The notes: a model not told the origin generated them from the sequence alone. Positions 37,152-46,678 are shown, numbered from the stretch's first letter. The stretch: DNA of 64,000 nt from Streptomyces sp. TLI_235 (GCA_002300355.1 NSGV01000003.1:372001-436000), one strand, 5' to 3'. Numbers and translations: made by a program.

Positions 37152-37298
37152 GACCGCGCCGCAGTCGACTCCGCCCTCACCCTGCCGCACCACAACGGCG
37201 GCACCGAAGGCGTCAACAACAAGACCAAGCTGATCGCGCGTCAGATGTACGGCCGCGCGAGCTTCCCCCTCCTTCGCCACCGCATCCTCCTGGGCTGA
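37152..37298 (+). pseudogene. ISL3 family transposase C-terminal remnant
   Basis: Reads LPHHNGGTEGVNNKTKLIAR then QMYGRASFPLLRHRILL and stop, the conserved end of ISL3 transposases (N-G-x-x-E-G-x-N-x-K-(I/T)KxxxRxxYGRA). It replaces the end of the decarboxylase. The N-terminal half of an ISL3 transposase lies at 61244. Confidence 0.75.
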
Positions 37299-37372
37299 CC
37301 ACACCCTCCGTCACCACCGACTACGGAACAGACCCGTTCAATGGACAGACCCCACCGCCGCGGGCTGCGCCG

Positions 37373-38125
37373 CTACCGGACGGCGGAGAGTGTTGCGTAG
37401 ACCACGGTGTTGTTCTCGTATCCGCCCGCCTTGGTGTAGACGCCGCCGCAGGTGATCACCCGCAGTTCGGGCAGGCCGGAGTTCCCGTAGACCTTCTGGT
37501 CGGGAAAGTCCTTCTTCGCGTAGGACTCGACGGCGTCGACGGTGAACACCGCCGTCCGGCCGTCGGTGCGGTCGACCTCGATGGTGCTGCCCTTGGTGAG
37601 GGCGCCGAGCAGGAAGAAGACCGCGGGCCCGGAGCGGGTGTCCACGTGGCCGGTGATGACGGCCGTGCCGGTCGACCCGGGGGTGGGGCCGCCGCCGTAC
37701 CAGCCGGCGAGGCGGGGGTTGTCCGGGGGCGGCGGCTGCAGGGCGCCCGCCGCGTCGAGGTCCAGCTTCGCCAGGGGGGCGTCCACACCGATGGCGGGGA
37801 TGCGGACGCCGGCAGGATCGGACGGCGGCAGGGGATGGACCTGCGCAGACGCGGCCGACCCGCCGGCACCTGAAGCGGCACCCGAGGCGGCAGCAGTCGG
37901 CGAAGCCCCGGCGGGCGGGGCGGAGGCGGGCCCGGCGGAGGTGGGTGCGGCGGGGGCGGGGAGGCCGGGCGTGGGGAAGGCCTGGGCCGGGGAGGGCTGC
38001 GGCGGTCGTTCGGCGTGGGCGCCGTAGCCCACCAGCCAGCTGCCGATCGCGAGCGCGCACACCACCAGGACGGTCGAAGGCGCGGTCGAGCGTTTGGGAA
38101 GCGGGGTGCGGTGCGCGGCGTCCAT
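37373..38125 (-). CDS. Class F sortase
   Basis: 250 residues from ATG 38125: a short cytoplasmic start, one membrane anchor (VLVVCALAIGSWLVGYGAHA), a Pro/Ala-rich linker to residue 95, and a sortase domain. The catalytic His is in AVITGHVDT and the Cys in LRVITCGG; the final Arg is in the ATLSAVR end. Class F sortases of actinobacteria attach or process proteins at the cell wall. Its likely partner is the gene at 38220, 94 bp upstream and in the same direction. Confidence 0.9.
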   Translation of the reverse strand: MDAAHRTPLPKRSTAPSTVLVVCALAIGSWLVGYGAHAERPPQPSPAQAFPTPGLPAPAAPTSAGPASAPPAGASPTAAASGAASGAGGSAASAQVHPLPPSDPAGVRIPAIGVDAPLAKLDLDAAGALQPPPPDNPRLAGWYGGGPTPGSTGTAVITGHVDTRSGPAVFFLLGALTKGSTIEVDRTDGRTAVFTVDAVESYAKKDFPDQKVYGNSGLPELRVITCGGVYTKAGGYENNTVVYATLSAVR

Positions 38126-38219
38126 GCAGGTCAGGCCCCTGTTCGCGTACGTGGGCGGGATGCGCCCGGCGCCCCGGGCCGATGGCGTCCGGGGCGCCGG
38201 CGTGACGGCGGCGGGCCGT

Positions 38220-38927
38220 TCAGACCCGCGCGGCACCGAGACGGCGGCGGATCTTGACGGCACCGCCGGCCACGGCGCCGGCCAGCAGCACACCGCCCAG
38301 TGCGACCTGGCTGCCGTCGGCGTCCGCTGCGCCTCCGGAACCGGCCGCGACCGCACCGTTCGGGCGGGGGTCGTTGCCCGCTGCGCCTCCAGAACCGGCC
38401 GCGGCCGCACCGCTCGGGCGGGGGTCGTTGCCCGCTGCGCCTCCAGAACCGGCCGCGGCCGCACCGCTCGGGCGGGGGTCGTTGCCCGCTGCGCCTCCAG
38501 AACCGGCCGCGGCCGCACCGCTCGGGCGGGGGTCGTTGCCCGCTGCGCCTCCGGAACCGGCCGCGGCCGCACCGCTCGGGCGGGGGATGATCGTGAGCGT
38601 GTCCGTCATCTGGATCCGCGGCGGACACTTCACCGTGATTCCGCTGTCGCCAGGCGCGGCGTCCTCCGGCACCTGGAACGTCCCGACCAGAGTGCCCTTA
38701 TGGTCGCCCGCGAGGAGGTTGATCTGGTCGGTCAAATCGGAGAAGGCCTTGCCGTAGGTCACGTCCGGCCCGCAGGCCGTTGTGCTGATGGTGACGGTCT
38801 GGCCCGGGCTCGCGCTCCGGGGGCTGATGGTGAAGCCGGAGTCCTCGGCCGCGGCCGAGGGCACGGCCAGGGCGAGGGCGCCCAGGGCCAGGGCCGCGGA
38901 ACCGGTGACGACGCGTGAAATGTGCAT
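38220..38927 (-). CDS. Secreted repeat protein, likely sortase partner
   Basis: 235 residues with a Sec signal (MHISRVVTGSAALALGALAL, cleaved after AAA). An Ig-like domain (30-115; FTISPRSASPGQTVTIS, two Cys) is followed by five 18-residue repeats of the form PRPSGAAAAGSGGAAGND, then a membrane span (VALGGVLLAGAVAGGAV) and a basic KIRRRL tail. That end looks like a wall-sorting signal without a plain LPxTG; the sortase gene downstream supports this. Only exact repeat units, as at 38325-38590, are unusual for the family. Confidence 0.75.
   Translation of the reverse strand: MHISRVVTGSAALALGALALAVPSAAAEDSGFTISPRSASPGQTVTISTTACGPDVTYGKAFSDLTDQINLLAGDHKGTLVGTFQVPEDAAPGDSGITVKCPPRIQMTDTLTIIPRPSGAAAAGSGGAAGNDPRPSGAAAAGSGGAAGNDPRPSGAAAAGSGGAAGNDPRPSGAAAAGSGGAAGNDPRPNGAVAAGSGGAADADGSQVALGGVLLAGAVAGGAVKIRRRLGAARV
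38325..38590 (-). repeat. Five tandem 54-bp coding repeats
   Basis: Units start at 38325, 38379, 38433, 38487 and 38541. The three or four inner units are almost identical, while the first (C-terminal in the protein) has diverged. High identity suggests recent slippage or recombination and possible length variation between strains. Confidence 0.85.
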
Positions 38928-40037
38928 AGGTGTTTCCTCCGAGCGGGCACGCGGCCGGGCTGTCCAGCACCTGTTCCGTGCCCTGCGCCCGAGAAAACCG
39001 ACAGGACGTCAGCCCCGCAACCTGACGGACTGCCACCTGCGCCGCCCGGTCGGGCGTGGCGCGGTGGCCACTGCCGCCGTTTGCGCAGGTCAGCACAGGG
39101 AGACCGGGGAGCGGCCGGAAACCGGCGGACGGTTCCGCCAATGGGTGACGGGGCATCAGCCGACCCCGGCGCGGGTGGACTGCGCTGTAAGGGTCCGTCA
39201 GGAGCGGGCAACTCAGGTGTCGGCGGTCGGCCCCTGCTTGTCTTGGGAGCGGCGGAGTCGCTCGTTGATGCGAAGACGGGACCGGGCGGAACCGGCACAG
39301 CACCACTACCCGGCCACGACGGGGCCCGGGGCGGCACTGGCCGCCGACCGCACGGCGGGCGCAGCAACGCGCCCGACGGCACCAGTCCACGCGAGCAGCA
39401 CAGCGCGGGCGGAGCACAGCCGGACACGGGCGCAGCGGCGGGTCGCCGGGGAACGGCGTGCCGAGCGCTCCAGCAGGGAGGCCGTGACAGCACCGGGTGG
39501 AGTCCACGGCACCGACCGAGACAGCCGCTAGTGACAGCCCCGGAGCCGGGCCAAGGACCGCCGCGGCAACCCGGCACCGGGCAGGCCCCGGTACGGCGGA
39601 GCGCGGCCGGACGGCAGGGCGCAGCAGCGCGCCCAACAGCACCGGAGCCGCTCCCCGACACCGGTTCACGCGAGCAGCAGAGCGCGGGCGGAACGCAGCC
39701 GGACACGGGCGCAGCGGCGGGCCGCACGGCGGTGAGCAGCGGTTCCTGTCCGGCAGCCTCCGGGGGTGGCTCCAAGAAGTGAGAGGTGGGACCGCCCACG
39801 CAGCGACGCAGGACCCTGACCAGCACCAAGCCGGAACCAACCACGACCGCCGTCCGGAGGGCAGGCCCCATCCGCGCGACCGGCCATCGGCCGGGCGCCG
39901 CCTCAGGAAAAGGCCAGCGCAGCGCTGGCCGGGACCACCGATGCGCGCCCACCCGCCCACGCAGTCGGGCAGGCGGGCTGGCGGTCGCGGCTGTGGCGGC
40001 GCTGCGGGGCTGCTGCCGGCGGTGGTGTGGTTTCGGG
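38928..40037. other. Long region without a supported gene
   Basis: Over 1.1 kb of extreme G/C with long stop-free frames on both strands (for example minus 38698-39960) that encode Arg/Ala/Pro/Ser-rich sequence without domains. It includes two diverged repeats (about 39380-39450 and 39655-39725). The promoter of the repeat-protein gene should lie at its start. Confidence 0.5.
39340..39725 (+). repeat. Imperfect direct repeats, about 270 bp apart
   Basis: CACGCGAGCAGCACAGCGCG near 39385 recurs near 39668 as a one-base variant, and both are followed by CGGACACGGGCGCAGCGGCG. The bases before them (GCGCAGCAACGCGCCCGACG and GCGCAGCAGCGCGCCCAACA) are also alike. This indicates an old duplication. 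Confidence 0.55.
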
Positions 40038-40336
40038 TCAGAACAGGGCGGGGCCGATGCCGCGGATGGTGAGTGTGGTCGGGCGGTCCAGGTTCACGAC
40101 GAGGAACGTGCCTTCAGTGCCAGGCGTGGGGGGTCGGTGAACAGGATGGTTTCCGCGTCGGCGTCGTTGTCAAAGCGCAGGCGTCCGGCCCACTGCTCCA
40201 GTCCGTCGTGGAGGGATACCCCGCCGAATGTGCGGGCCTGGATCTGGTCGTCCCAGCATCGCAGGTTCGCCCGACAGCGGTAGACGTCTCCACCGGCGTG
40301 GACCGTGGCACCGCCCTGGTGGAAGCGAGGTTCCAT
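40038..40336 (-). pseudogene. Hypothetical protein with homopolymer frame break
   Basis: From ATG 40336 it reads MEPRFHQGGATVHAGGDVYR, WDDQIQARTFGGVSLHDGLE and FDNDADAETILFTDPP. The natural end, TFLVVNLDRPTTLTIRGIGP ALF, is in the next frame and stops at 40038. One extra C in the run of six at about 40127-40132 restores a single frame of about 99 residues. This is either a real mutation or a homopolymer sequencing error. Function unknown. Confidence 0.5.
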
Positions 40337-40539
40337 GGGCCCCAGTCTCCGCCTGCCGGCCCCGGTCCGCCTTCCCGTCCGGCGGACGTGGGCGTTGGAC
40401 CCGGTTGCCATTGCGACAGGCCGGCTGCGGTAGCTGTCGATGGTGCGGCCCCGGACACGGACCCGCGATGCCCGTTTTCAGAAAAATGTCCCTCTCTGGC
40501 TACTTTGGTTGAAAGCTTGCCGAATCTGTGGAGGCCGTC

Positions 40540-40755
40540 GTGCCGGAGCCCGAGCTGACGCCAGAGGAGATCGCCATGGTCCGCGAGTATGTGGAGATCC
40601 CTCCGGGACTCACGATGGACCGCGTGGACGTGCAGCGGGCACGGCTCGCGAAGGCCGTAGGCGGGTGGTTCCGCAAGGCAGGCCCCGGCCTGTACGAGAT
40701 CGTCACCACCGAGCCGCGCCCCGGCACCAACCACCCGGACCCGGACCTGCCGTAA
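40540..40755 (+). CDS. Small hypothetical protein
   Basis: 71 residues from GTG 40540, with TGGAGG at the right distance. It is acidic at the start (PEPELTPEEIAMVREYVEIP) and ends with a GWFRKAGPGLYEIVTTEPRP segment. Not recognised; protein-like codon use. Confidence 0.55.
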   Translation: MPEPELTPEEIAMVREYVEIPPGLTMDRVDVQRARLAKAVGGWFRKAGPGLYEIVTTEPRPGTNHPDPDLP

Positions 40756-40966
40756 TGGCAGACACCGGCTGGTATTGGCCGACCCGCCCCACCCTTCGGT
40801 CGGGCCGCACCCGGGACAGGGTGTCGGCAGTGCGGCTGCGGGTGAGAGGATCGTGACGGCTCCCCGGGTTCATGCCATTGTCTCCCGGGGAGCCGCTGTT
40901 CGTTCCACCCTGTGCGGCCGGCTGCGGCCGCCGCCCTGGGTGCTGACCGCGCCTGGTGACGTGAAG

Positions 40967-41965
40967 TCAGGCGAGGTGCTGGTCGAGGGCCATGCGCAGC
41001 AGGGAGACGGCGTAGCGGGCGTCTTGGGAGTACCAGGGCTGGTGGTTGGTGGCGTCGATGACGAGGCGGCCGTCGATGTAGGTGCCCCAGTTGTCGTCGA
41101 CGGTTGACCCAGCCGGCGGGGCTGCCGTCGGGTCGGCGGACCGCGTACAGGCCCGGGGCGTGGTCCCAGCCGTCGTTGAGCAGGGTGTTGTTCGCCGCGT
41201 TCCAGGTGTTGGTCGGCGCGCCCAGGCGTCGGGCGGCGGGCGGGAGCGAGGTGCGGTCGGCGGCGGCCAGGCGCCGCGGGGCGGGAGCGCCGGTGCTGGC
41301 CGGCGCGGTCGATGCGGCAGCGGATGCGGCGGGCGCTGTGCCGGCGGCGGGAGTGGGTGCGGCGGTGTTCGGCGGCGGCTGCAGCGGTCGGCGCTGCACC
41401 GGCGCAGCAGGCCGGGTTTCGACGCGCGGGGAAACGAGGTCACGGCGGGCGGCCGCAGCATCGGCACCGCGGCCACTGGATTCGACACGGGCCGGAATGA
41501 GCGAGCGGCCAGGCCGGCCATCAGGGCTTGTTTCGACGCGCGCCGATACCCCGGCGCCGGCTTGCCCGGCCTGGACGGCGGCTTGCCCAACGGCTTGCCT
41601 GGGCACGGCCGAGGCTTGCCCGGCAATGACCTGCCCGGATCCAGGCAGGTCGGCGCCGTGCGCGGCGCGGCGGTCGGCGAGCATCCCGAAGCGCAGCGCA
41701 TGGGCCTTGCGCAGCAGACGCCCGGTGGAGGCGGTGACGCTGCGCTCCAGGAGGTCCAGGGCCTCGCTGCCGCGCGGGTCAGCCTCGCCGTGGCGGGAGG
41801 TCTCCAGGTTCTGCAGGAAGCGGGCCGCTGCGCGCTGCACACCGGGGGCGAGGTCGAGGAGCTCTTGGCGCCGCCGTCGATGCCGTCCGGGGTTTCGACG
41901 CGCGAGGCAATCAGCGCGTCCGCCACCGCGTTCTGCTGGCCCTCGGTCCGGCGGCGCCGGTACAC
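40967..41965 (-). pseudogene. Hypothetical protein with repeated RVE(T/S) motif, two frame breaks
   Basis: The start (MYRRRRTEGQQNAVADALIA) and end (VDDNWGTYIDGRLVIDATNH then DARYAVSLLRMALDQHLA) share a frame, while the middle (FLQNLETSRHGEADPRGSEA, LLERSVTASTGRLLRKAHAL, WNAANNTLLNDGWDHAPGLY) is in another. Two compensating shifts near 41870 and 41105 explain this. The linker holds four copies of (A/S)RVE(T/S), spaced by Pro/Ala/Gly. Function unknown; the C-terminal part looks like a small folded domain. Confidence 0.5.
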
Positions 41966-42115
41966 CTTCGACTCGGACGATGGGGCGGCGCACGCGACGT
42001 TCCACGGCCATGGTGCACGAGCCGGCCGCCCGAGGGCCGGGCGCTGCTGGTCAGGATGCAGCGCGCGGTCCTCAGGGCCGCTTGGCGGACTGGCTGGTGG
42101 TGGCGTGGTGTGCCG

Positions 42116-43243
42116 CTACGCCCTGGGGGCGGGGACGCTGGTGGCTGAGGGGTTCTCCGTCGGTGGGGGCGGTTCTGCGGGCGCGGAGGCGGCGGCGTTG
42201 ACGCCTGCTGTCGCGGTCTGTAGGTGTTCGCGCTTGGTGCCCAGCTTGTCGCTTCCCCACATGACCGCGGGGCCGATCAGGGCGGTCAGTGCGGCGGGCG
42301 CGACTGCGGCCACGGGCAGACCGGCGATGATCGCGGTGCCCATGACGGCCGCTGCAGCCGCACTGCCGCCGAGCACGACCCAGCGGTCTTGCTTGGCCTC
42401 GCGCGGGGCGACGAGCTCGGCCGCCTCCGTGGGTAGGTCCGTCTCGTCCAGCAGGCCCATCCACCGGCCCTGCACCGAACGATCGAGCATGGTGGCGAGG
42501 AGGCGGCCGAGTCGGGGCACGGCTTCGGGGCCGTCGCGCAGGACCATGGACATCTCCGTCTCCACTGCCAGTTGCACTCGGGCGATGTGCGGCTGGAGAG
42601 CGGTGCGCCGCCGCTCGCCGTCCACGCCATACGCGCCGAACCATCCCAGCTGGTTGGTGTAGCGGGTGACCCGCTGGTCGAGTTCCAGCAGTGTGAGGCT
42701 GCCGGACTCGGCTGCCGAGCAGCTGCGGAGGAGCCGGGCGAGGTGGAAGGCCGAGGTGAGCGGAAGGCTCGCGCCGATCCGGCGCCGGTAGAGGATGCGG
42801 GACCGGTAGACCCACATCACGGCCGCGCTGCCCAAGCCGGCGGAGAGCGAGAAGAACGCCATCGTGTTCTCCCGGGCGAACTGCGGGTTGTCCGAACTGC
42901 TCGGGTGGACGGTGAGGATGAGGCCACCGAGGGCGAGCACTCCGGCCACCGCTGCAGGCAGAATGACGAAGATCGCGACCCACGTCTCGATGCCCCAGGA
43001 CCGTCGTGCCCCGCGAGTCCAGCGCTCCTTCAGCTTTGCAGGCGGGGAGTGCACCAGTCCGTAGCCGGCAGCGTCGGCCGACCCGGGGACGACCCGAGCC
43101 GGGGCGCGTTCGACGATCCACGCTGGGACCCACCACCCCTTCCAGACATCCGGGAAATCGAGCACCGCCATGACGGGGCTGTGGAGCACCCCCGCCACGA
43201 ACGGCGGAAACAACGCGAAGACAACCGACTCGAGCCAGGGCAT
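42116..43243 (-). CDS. Multi-span membrane protein
   Basis: 375 residues from ATG 43243. Hydrophobic segments lie near 5-25, 90-115, 128-145 and 290-330, separated by a helical cytoplasmic part (LDQRVTRYTNQLGWFGAYGV, ERRRTALQPHIARVQLAVET). It ends in an Ala/Pro-rich tail. No family recognised; it resembles streptomycete proteins of unknown role. Codon use is coding-like throughout. Confidence 0.6.
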   Translation of the reverse strand: MPWLESVVFALFPPFVAGVLHSPVMAVLDFPDVWKGWWVPAWIVERAPARVVPGSADAAGYGLVHSPPAKLKERWTRGARRSWGIETWVAIFVILPAAVAGVLALGGLILTVHPSSSDNPQFARENTMAFFSLSAGLGSAAVMWVYRSRILYRRRIGASLPLTSAFHLARLLRSCSAAESGSLTLLELDQRVTRYTNQLGWFGAYGVDGERRRTALQPHIARVQLAVETEMSMVLRDGPEAVPRLGRLLATMLDRSVQGRWMGLLDETDLPTEAAELVAPREAKQDRWVVLGGSAAAAAVMGTAIIAGLPVAAVAPAALTALIGPAVMWGSDKLGTKREHLQTATAGVNAAASAPAEPPPPTENPSATSVPAPRA

Positions 43244-43246
43244 GCC

Positions 43247-43555
43247 CGATGGCTACCACATCGGCCCACGACCGCCCGACGAATCGTCACAACCGTCTCC
43301 TCGTGGGCCACTCCTTCCAGCCACACGACGGGCTCGGCAGGCTCCGGCCACACGGCCTTGCCGCGGTGCTGCCAAGCGTTGTGCAGCGGGTCGTCAGTGC
43401 TGGTGACCGTGTCGACGGTGAAGACTGACAGGGAGCCGTTGCCGCTGCCGCGCTGGTCGCCCACCAGGTCCTTGACCGCGGGATCCTTGTGCTCCAGCTC
43501 GTCGCAGCGGGCGCTCGGCGGGGTGCAGGCGTCCCCGCCGAGCGCCGGCGCCGGG
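43247..43555 (-). pseudogene. Possible hypothetical protein or remnant
   Basis: A minus frame directly after the HNH stop reads CTPPSARCDELEHKDPAVKD, GSLSVFTVDTVTSTDDPLHN and WPEPAEPVVWLEGVAHEETV, which looks genuine. It has no good ATG (GTG 43464 with AAGGA is possible) and no stop until it runs into the next gene, so at least one break is likely. Confidence 0.35.
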
Positions 43556-43557
43556 TG

Positions 43558-44233
43558 TCAGCGGGCGAGGACGACGCTTAGCGGCTCGTTGCGGCACTCG
43601 GCGGTGAGCTCGTGGAGGGTGTCGGCCTCGGCCGGGTCGACCGTGAGGCCCCAGCGGGTCTTGATCGCGGTCCAGCCGGCGAGGTAGGTGCAGCGGTATG
43701 CGGCCGCGGGCGGGAGCCAGTCGGTGACGTCCTTGTCGGCCTTGGAGCGGTTGGAGCGGGCGGAGACGGCGATCGGCGCGCGGGGCTCGTCCAGGTCGTT
43801 CGCATAGGCCTCCCGCTCCTTCGCGCTCCAGGTCGAGGCCCCGGAGTCCCAGGCCTCAGCGAGCGGCACCAGGTGGTCGACGTCCAGGAGCTTGGCATCC
43901 TGCAGCACCAGGTCGTCATACGGGGAGAACCACTCCCCTCCGGTCAGCGCGCACTTCGCGCCGACGGCCGGTGCCTCGGTCGCCTCGGCGATCAGCACCT
44001 CCTTGCGGGTGTCGCAGCCGTCCTTATCCGCGTCGATCCAGTGCCGGAACGCGGTGCGCACGTACGGTGCGGTCCTCGTCCGCGACCGGCAGCGCGTCGA
44101 TCGCCTCATACAGCGTCGTCGTCACCACCTCACCCGCCGCCCGGTGCGCAGCTGTCGGGGTGTTGGCGTGGGCGGGGACGGTGAGCAGCAGGGTGGCGGC
44201 GGCTGCGGCGGCGAGGGCGGTGTGGAGGCGCAC
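43558..44233 (-). pseudogene. Secreted HNH (GmrSD-type) nuclease, frameshifted
   Basis: From GTG 44233 a signal peptide (LHTALAAAAAATLLLTVPAH, cleaved at AHA) leads to VVTTTLYEAIDALPVADED. The body is in another frame: RTAPYVRTAFRHWIDADKDG, CDTRKEVLIAEA, LLDVDHLVPLAEAWDSGAST (the catalytic His-containing DHLVPL motif), REAYANDLDEPRAPIAVSAR, NRSKADKD and TDWLPPAAAYRCTYLAGW. This is the exported HNH endonuclease common in streptomycetes. A single break near 44070 separates signal from catalytic part. Confidence 0.7.
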
Positions 44234-44386
44234 GAGGGGTCCTTGGGCGGGGCGGCGGGTGGTCGCCCGGTCCAACGCGCGGGTCCGGCCAGGGTGTCGG
44301 CAGGATCGATCGTGGTCATCCGAATGTGGCAACAGCCAGTGTCCGCCGCTGCAACGCCGGCTGTGCTCGCAGGCGGGGCGGTTGGT

Positions 44387-44587
44387 TCAGGCGCCGCCGG
44401 AGAAGGTCAGGCCTCCGTCGGCCAGGGGGCGGCGGGCGGGTGTGGGGTCCGGCTGGTCGGTGTTGGGCGGCGGGAGGAACAGGGTCCGGTCCACGGGCGC
44501 CAGCGGGCGCCGGTCGGCCGCCTGGGGCCGGTCGGTGGTCAGGGCGGAGAACTCGGGCAGGCCCAGCGGGCGACGATCATCACTCAT
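44387..44587 (-). CDS. Small hypothetical protein
   Basis: 66 residues from ATG 44587, rich in Asp, Arg and Pro (MSDDRRPLGLPEFSALTTDR, DRTLFLPPPNTDQPDPTPAR). Probably disordered. No strong ribosome site. Similar short proteins lie beside exported HNH genes in this group, but no role is known. Confidence 0.45.
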   Translation of the reverse strand: MSDDRRPLGLPEFSALTTDRPQAADRRPLAPVDRTLFLPPPNTDQPDPTPARRPLADGGLTFSGGA

Positions 44588-44699
44588 GGCGGTCAGTATG
44601 ACCGACCGTCAGCACAGCAAACGGTGCCGTTGCGCTCCGCTGCGTGGCTGGCGCACCGGTCCAACCCGGCGACCTGGCCGGCGGAGGCCGGCACGGGGG

Positions 44700-45131
44700 C
44701 TACCGGTCGGCGATCGCGGCCCGGAACTCCTGGGTGGTCACGAACACCGACCCGCGTACCGCCCGCTGCCGGCCATCCGCCCGGTTCCGCTCGGCCGTCT
44801 CGACGGCGGCCCGCATCCGCTGCTCCCGGTAGCGGTCGACCGCGTCGGCGAACTCGCCTGGCACCGGGCGGCGGTCGACGATCCCCGAGACGGCCCCGTA
44901 GAGCGTCGGGGCGCCGTAGGTCTCGACCCGCCAGCCGAGCGAACGGGCGGCGGTCCGCATCGCCGAGCGCAGCAGGGGCAGCCCGCCGAGGTCTTCCGTC
45001 TCGGCACGGGTCAGCCGGACCTCCCACGATCCGCCGTAGCCGCCGGCCTCGGGCGGGCAGGAGCGGGTGAGCAGCGGGGGCAGGACGGCGACCAGGCGGG
45101 CATGGCGGGGGTCCGCGGTGAGGGAGGGCAC
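44700..45131 (-). CDS. Hypothetical protein
   Basis: 143 residues from GTG 45131 (a start at 45179 is possible). The sequence is helical and protein-like: ADPRHARLVAVLPPLLTRSC, WEVRLTRAETEDLGGLPLLR, AARSLGWRVETYGAPTLYGA, EFADAVDRYREQRMRAAVE. No domain recognised. It faces the small gene at 45464. Confidence 0.55.
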   Translation of the reverse strand: MPSLTADPRHARLVAVLPPLLTRSCPPEAGGYGGSWEVRLTRAETEDLGGLPLLRSAMRTAARSLGWRVETYGAPTLYGAVSGIVDRRPVPGEFADAVDRYREQRMRAAVETAERNRADGRQRAVRGSVFVTTQEFRAAIADR

Positions 45132-45463
45132 GAGCGCGAGCCTACGGCGCCGGCCTGGGGCTGCGCGGGTGGTCGGCAATAGTGCGACGAACGGTCCGGC
45201 CGATGCCCGTCCGGTGGGGATCGGTGCTGGTCGTGTGGGGGTTGATTCGCGCTGTGGGTGGTGTACACGCGCGCGGTTCCTCTCCCTGCCCCCGTATTCG
45301 GCGGGTTCCGAAATCGGTGTCCGCAGGGGTTGATCGGCGCTGTGGGCTTCCTACTGTGCCGGTCTGTCGGACCGCTGAAGGGCAGTCAGGCGCACTTCTC
45401 CTGGTGCCGTCCCGGGTCGTATCCGACGTCCACTACCCGCGTCGAGCGAATGGAGAGATCACC

Positions 45464-45706
45464 GTGGACGAGATCGAGAAGGAGCCGCGCAGCACCGCCA
45501 GGCGGGCCGGCCAGTCGCACGGCGACAGCGGCAGGCATCAGGCGCAGCTGCCCGGGGCGGCCGGTGGGCGGGTGGTCCCGGCGTGGCGGGACCCGTCAGG
45601 GTGGAGCGGTCTGGTGGTTGGGCGTCTGCTGTCCGGTGCCGGGTCGTGGGCGGCGGGGGCGCTGTGGCGGCTGGTCACCGAACAGCTCCCCGGCGACCGC
45701 AAGTAG
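45464..45706 (+). CDS. Small helical protein
   Basis: 80 residues from GTG 45464 with GGAGAG eight bases ahead. A polar, basic N-terminal half precedes an amphipathic helix (GLVVGRLLSGAGSWAAGALW) that may associate with the membrane. Not recognised. The following gene is 158 bp downstream in the same direction. Confidence 0.55.
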   Translation: MDEIEKEPRSTARRAGQSHGDSGRHQAQLPGAAGGRVVPAWRDPSGWSGLVVGRLLSGAGSWAAGALWRLVTEQLPGDRK

Positions 45707-45864
45707 AACGCGGCGGCGGTCCGGCCTTGCCCGGGGCCGGGCCGCCGCAACCCACCGCTGGATGGGGTGCCGGGCCGTCGCGGGTTGTCGGCGGCGTGCG
45801 GCATATTGTCGGTGGCCGGCTGCTCCGGCTTGTGGAGTCCTTCGTGGGAGAGGCGAGGCCGCAG

Positions 45865-46665
45865 ATGTCGTTCGAGAGCCGCTCGGGCCGGCAGGCCCCG
45901 GCCGCCGCCGTGGTGGACCCGGGTCTGTCGGAGTCCGTGCAGAAGACGGTGCACAGGCTGGCCCGCCAGTGCCCGCAGGTTTTGCGCCGGCCGGGAACCA
46001 TGCTGCCCCGGAACGCCGCCTACGACCTGGCCACCGCTCCGGGCGTGCTGAAGGGCGCTGGCCTGTTCTACGGCGCGGCGGTCGTCATCTCCCCGCTGTC
46101 GTTCCTGATCATGACCGGTGTCCAGAAGGCCCAGGGCACCGCGCCGGTCTCCGTGGGCACGTTCGTGGCGGTGGCGGTGTGGGTCTACGTCGTCATCGCC
46201 CTGCTGGTCGGCGCGATCGCGTGGCGCCTGGTGCTGGTGCCCGGCGGGAAGCGGGCCGTCGCCGAGGACCTCGCCGCCGCGCAGGGCCGGTACCTGCTGC
46301 TGGGTGAGGACCTCGACGGCAAGGACCTGGAGATGGTGCTGCGGGCCCAGGACGCGGTGAACTCGGCACTGGCCGCGGCCCGGTTCGTGACCGCGGTCGA
46401 GGTGCCGAACCGGGCCGCGCTCGCCGCCGGGGTCCGGTCGATGGCCCGGCGCCTGGCCGCTGGCGAGCCGCAGGGCAATGGCTGGGCGATGATCGTCGCC
46501 GTCGAGGAGTACGCCGAGCGCCTCGAAGAGGCCGGCACCGTCTGGCAGCAGGAGCTGCAGGCCAAGACCTGGCAGCCCGGCACCGCGTCGGCGCCGCTCG
46601 CCAAGGCCGTCAAGCGGGCCGATGCCGCCGGTGCCCGCGCGGTCGCGCTGGCCGCCACCGTCTGA
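45865..46665 (+). CDS. Two-span membrane protein with helical tail
   Basis: 266 residues from ATG 45865. Two membrane spans (about 62-85 and 95-120) are followed by a 140-residue cytoplasmic helical part (GKRAVAEDLAAAQGRYLLLG, DLEMVLRAQDAVNSALAAAR). A strong terminator hairpin follows 14 bases after the stop. Function unknown; an upstream GTG start cannot be excluded. Confidence 0.6.
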   Translation: MSFESRSGRQAPAAAVVDPGLSESVQKTVHRLARQCPQVLRRPGTMLPRNAAYDLATAPGVLKGAGLFYGAAVVISPLSFLIMTGVQKAQGTAPVSVGTFVAVAVWVYVVIALLVGAIAWRLVLVPGGKRAVAEDLAAAQGRYLLLGEDLDGKDLEMVLRAQDAVNSALAAARFVTAVEVPNRAALAAGVRSMARRLAAGEPQGNGWAMIVAVEEYAERLEEAGTVWQQELQAKTWQPGTASAPLAKAVKRADAAGARAVALAATV

Positions 46666-46678
46666 CGGCCCCGAAGCA

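Noticed and set aside
38325..38590. CRISPR-like array
   Set aside because: Units are contiguous 54-bp coding repeats without spacers.
38698..39960. Long minus-strand frames between the repeat protein and 40 kb
   Set aside because: Low-complexity Arg/Pro/Ala/Ser sequence, conflicting frames on both strands, no start signals.
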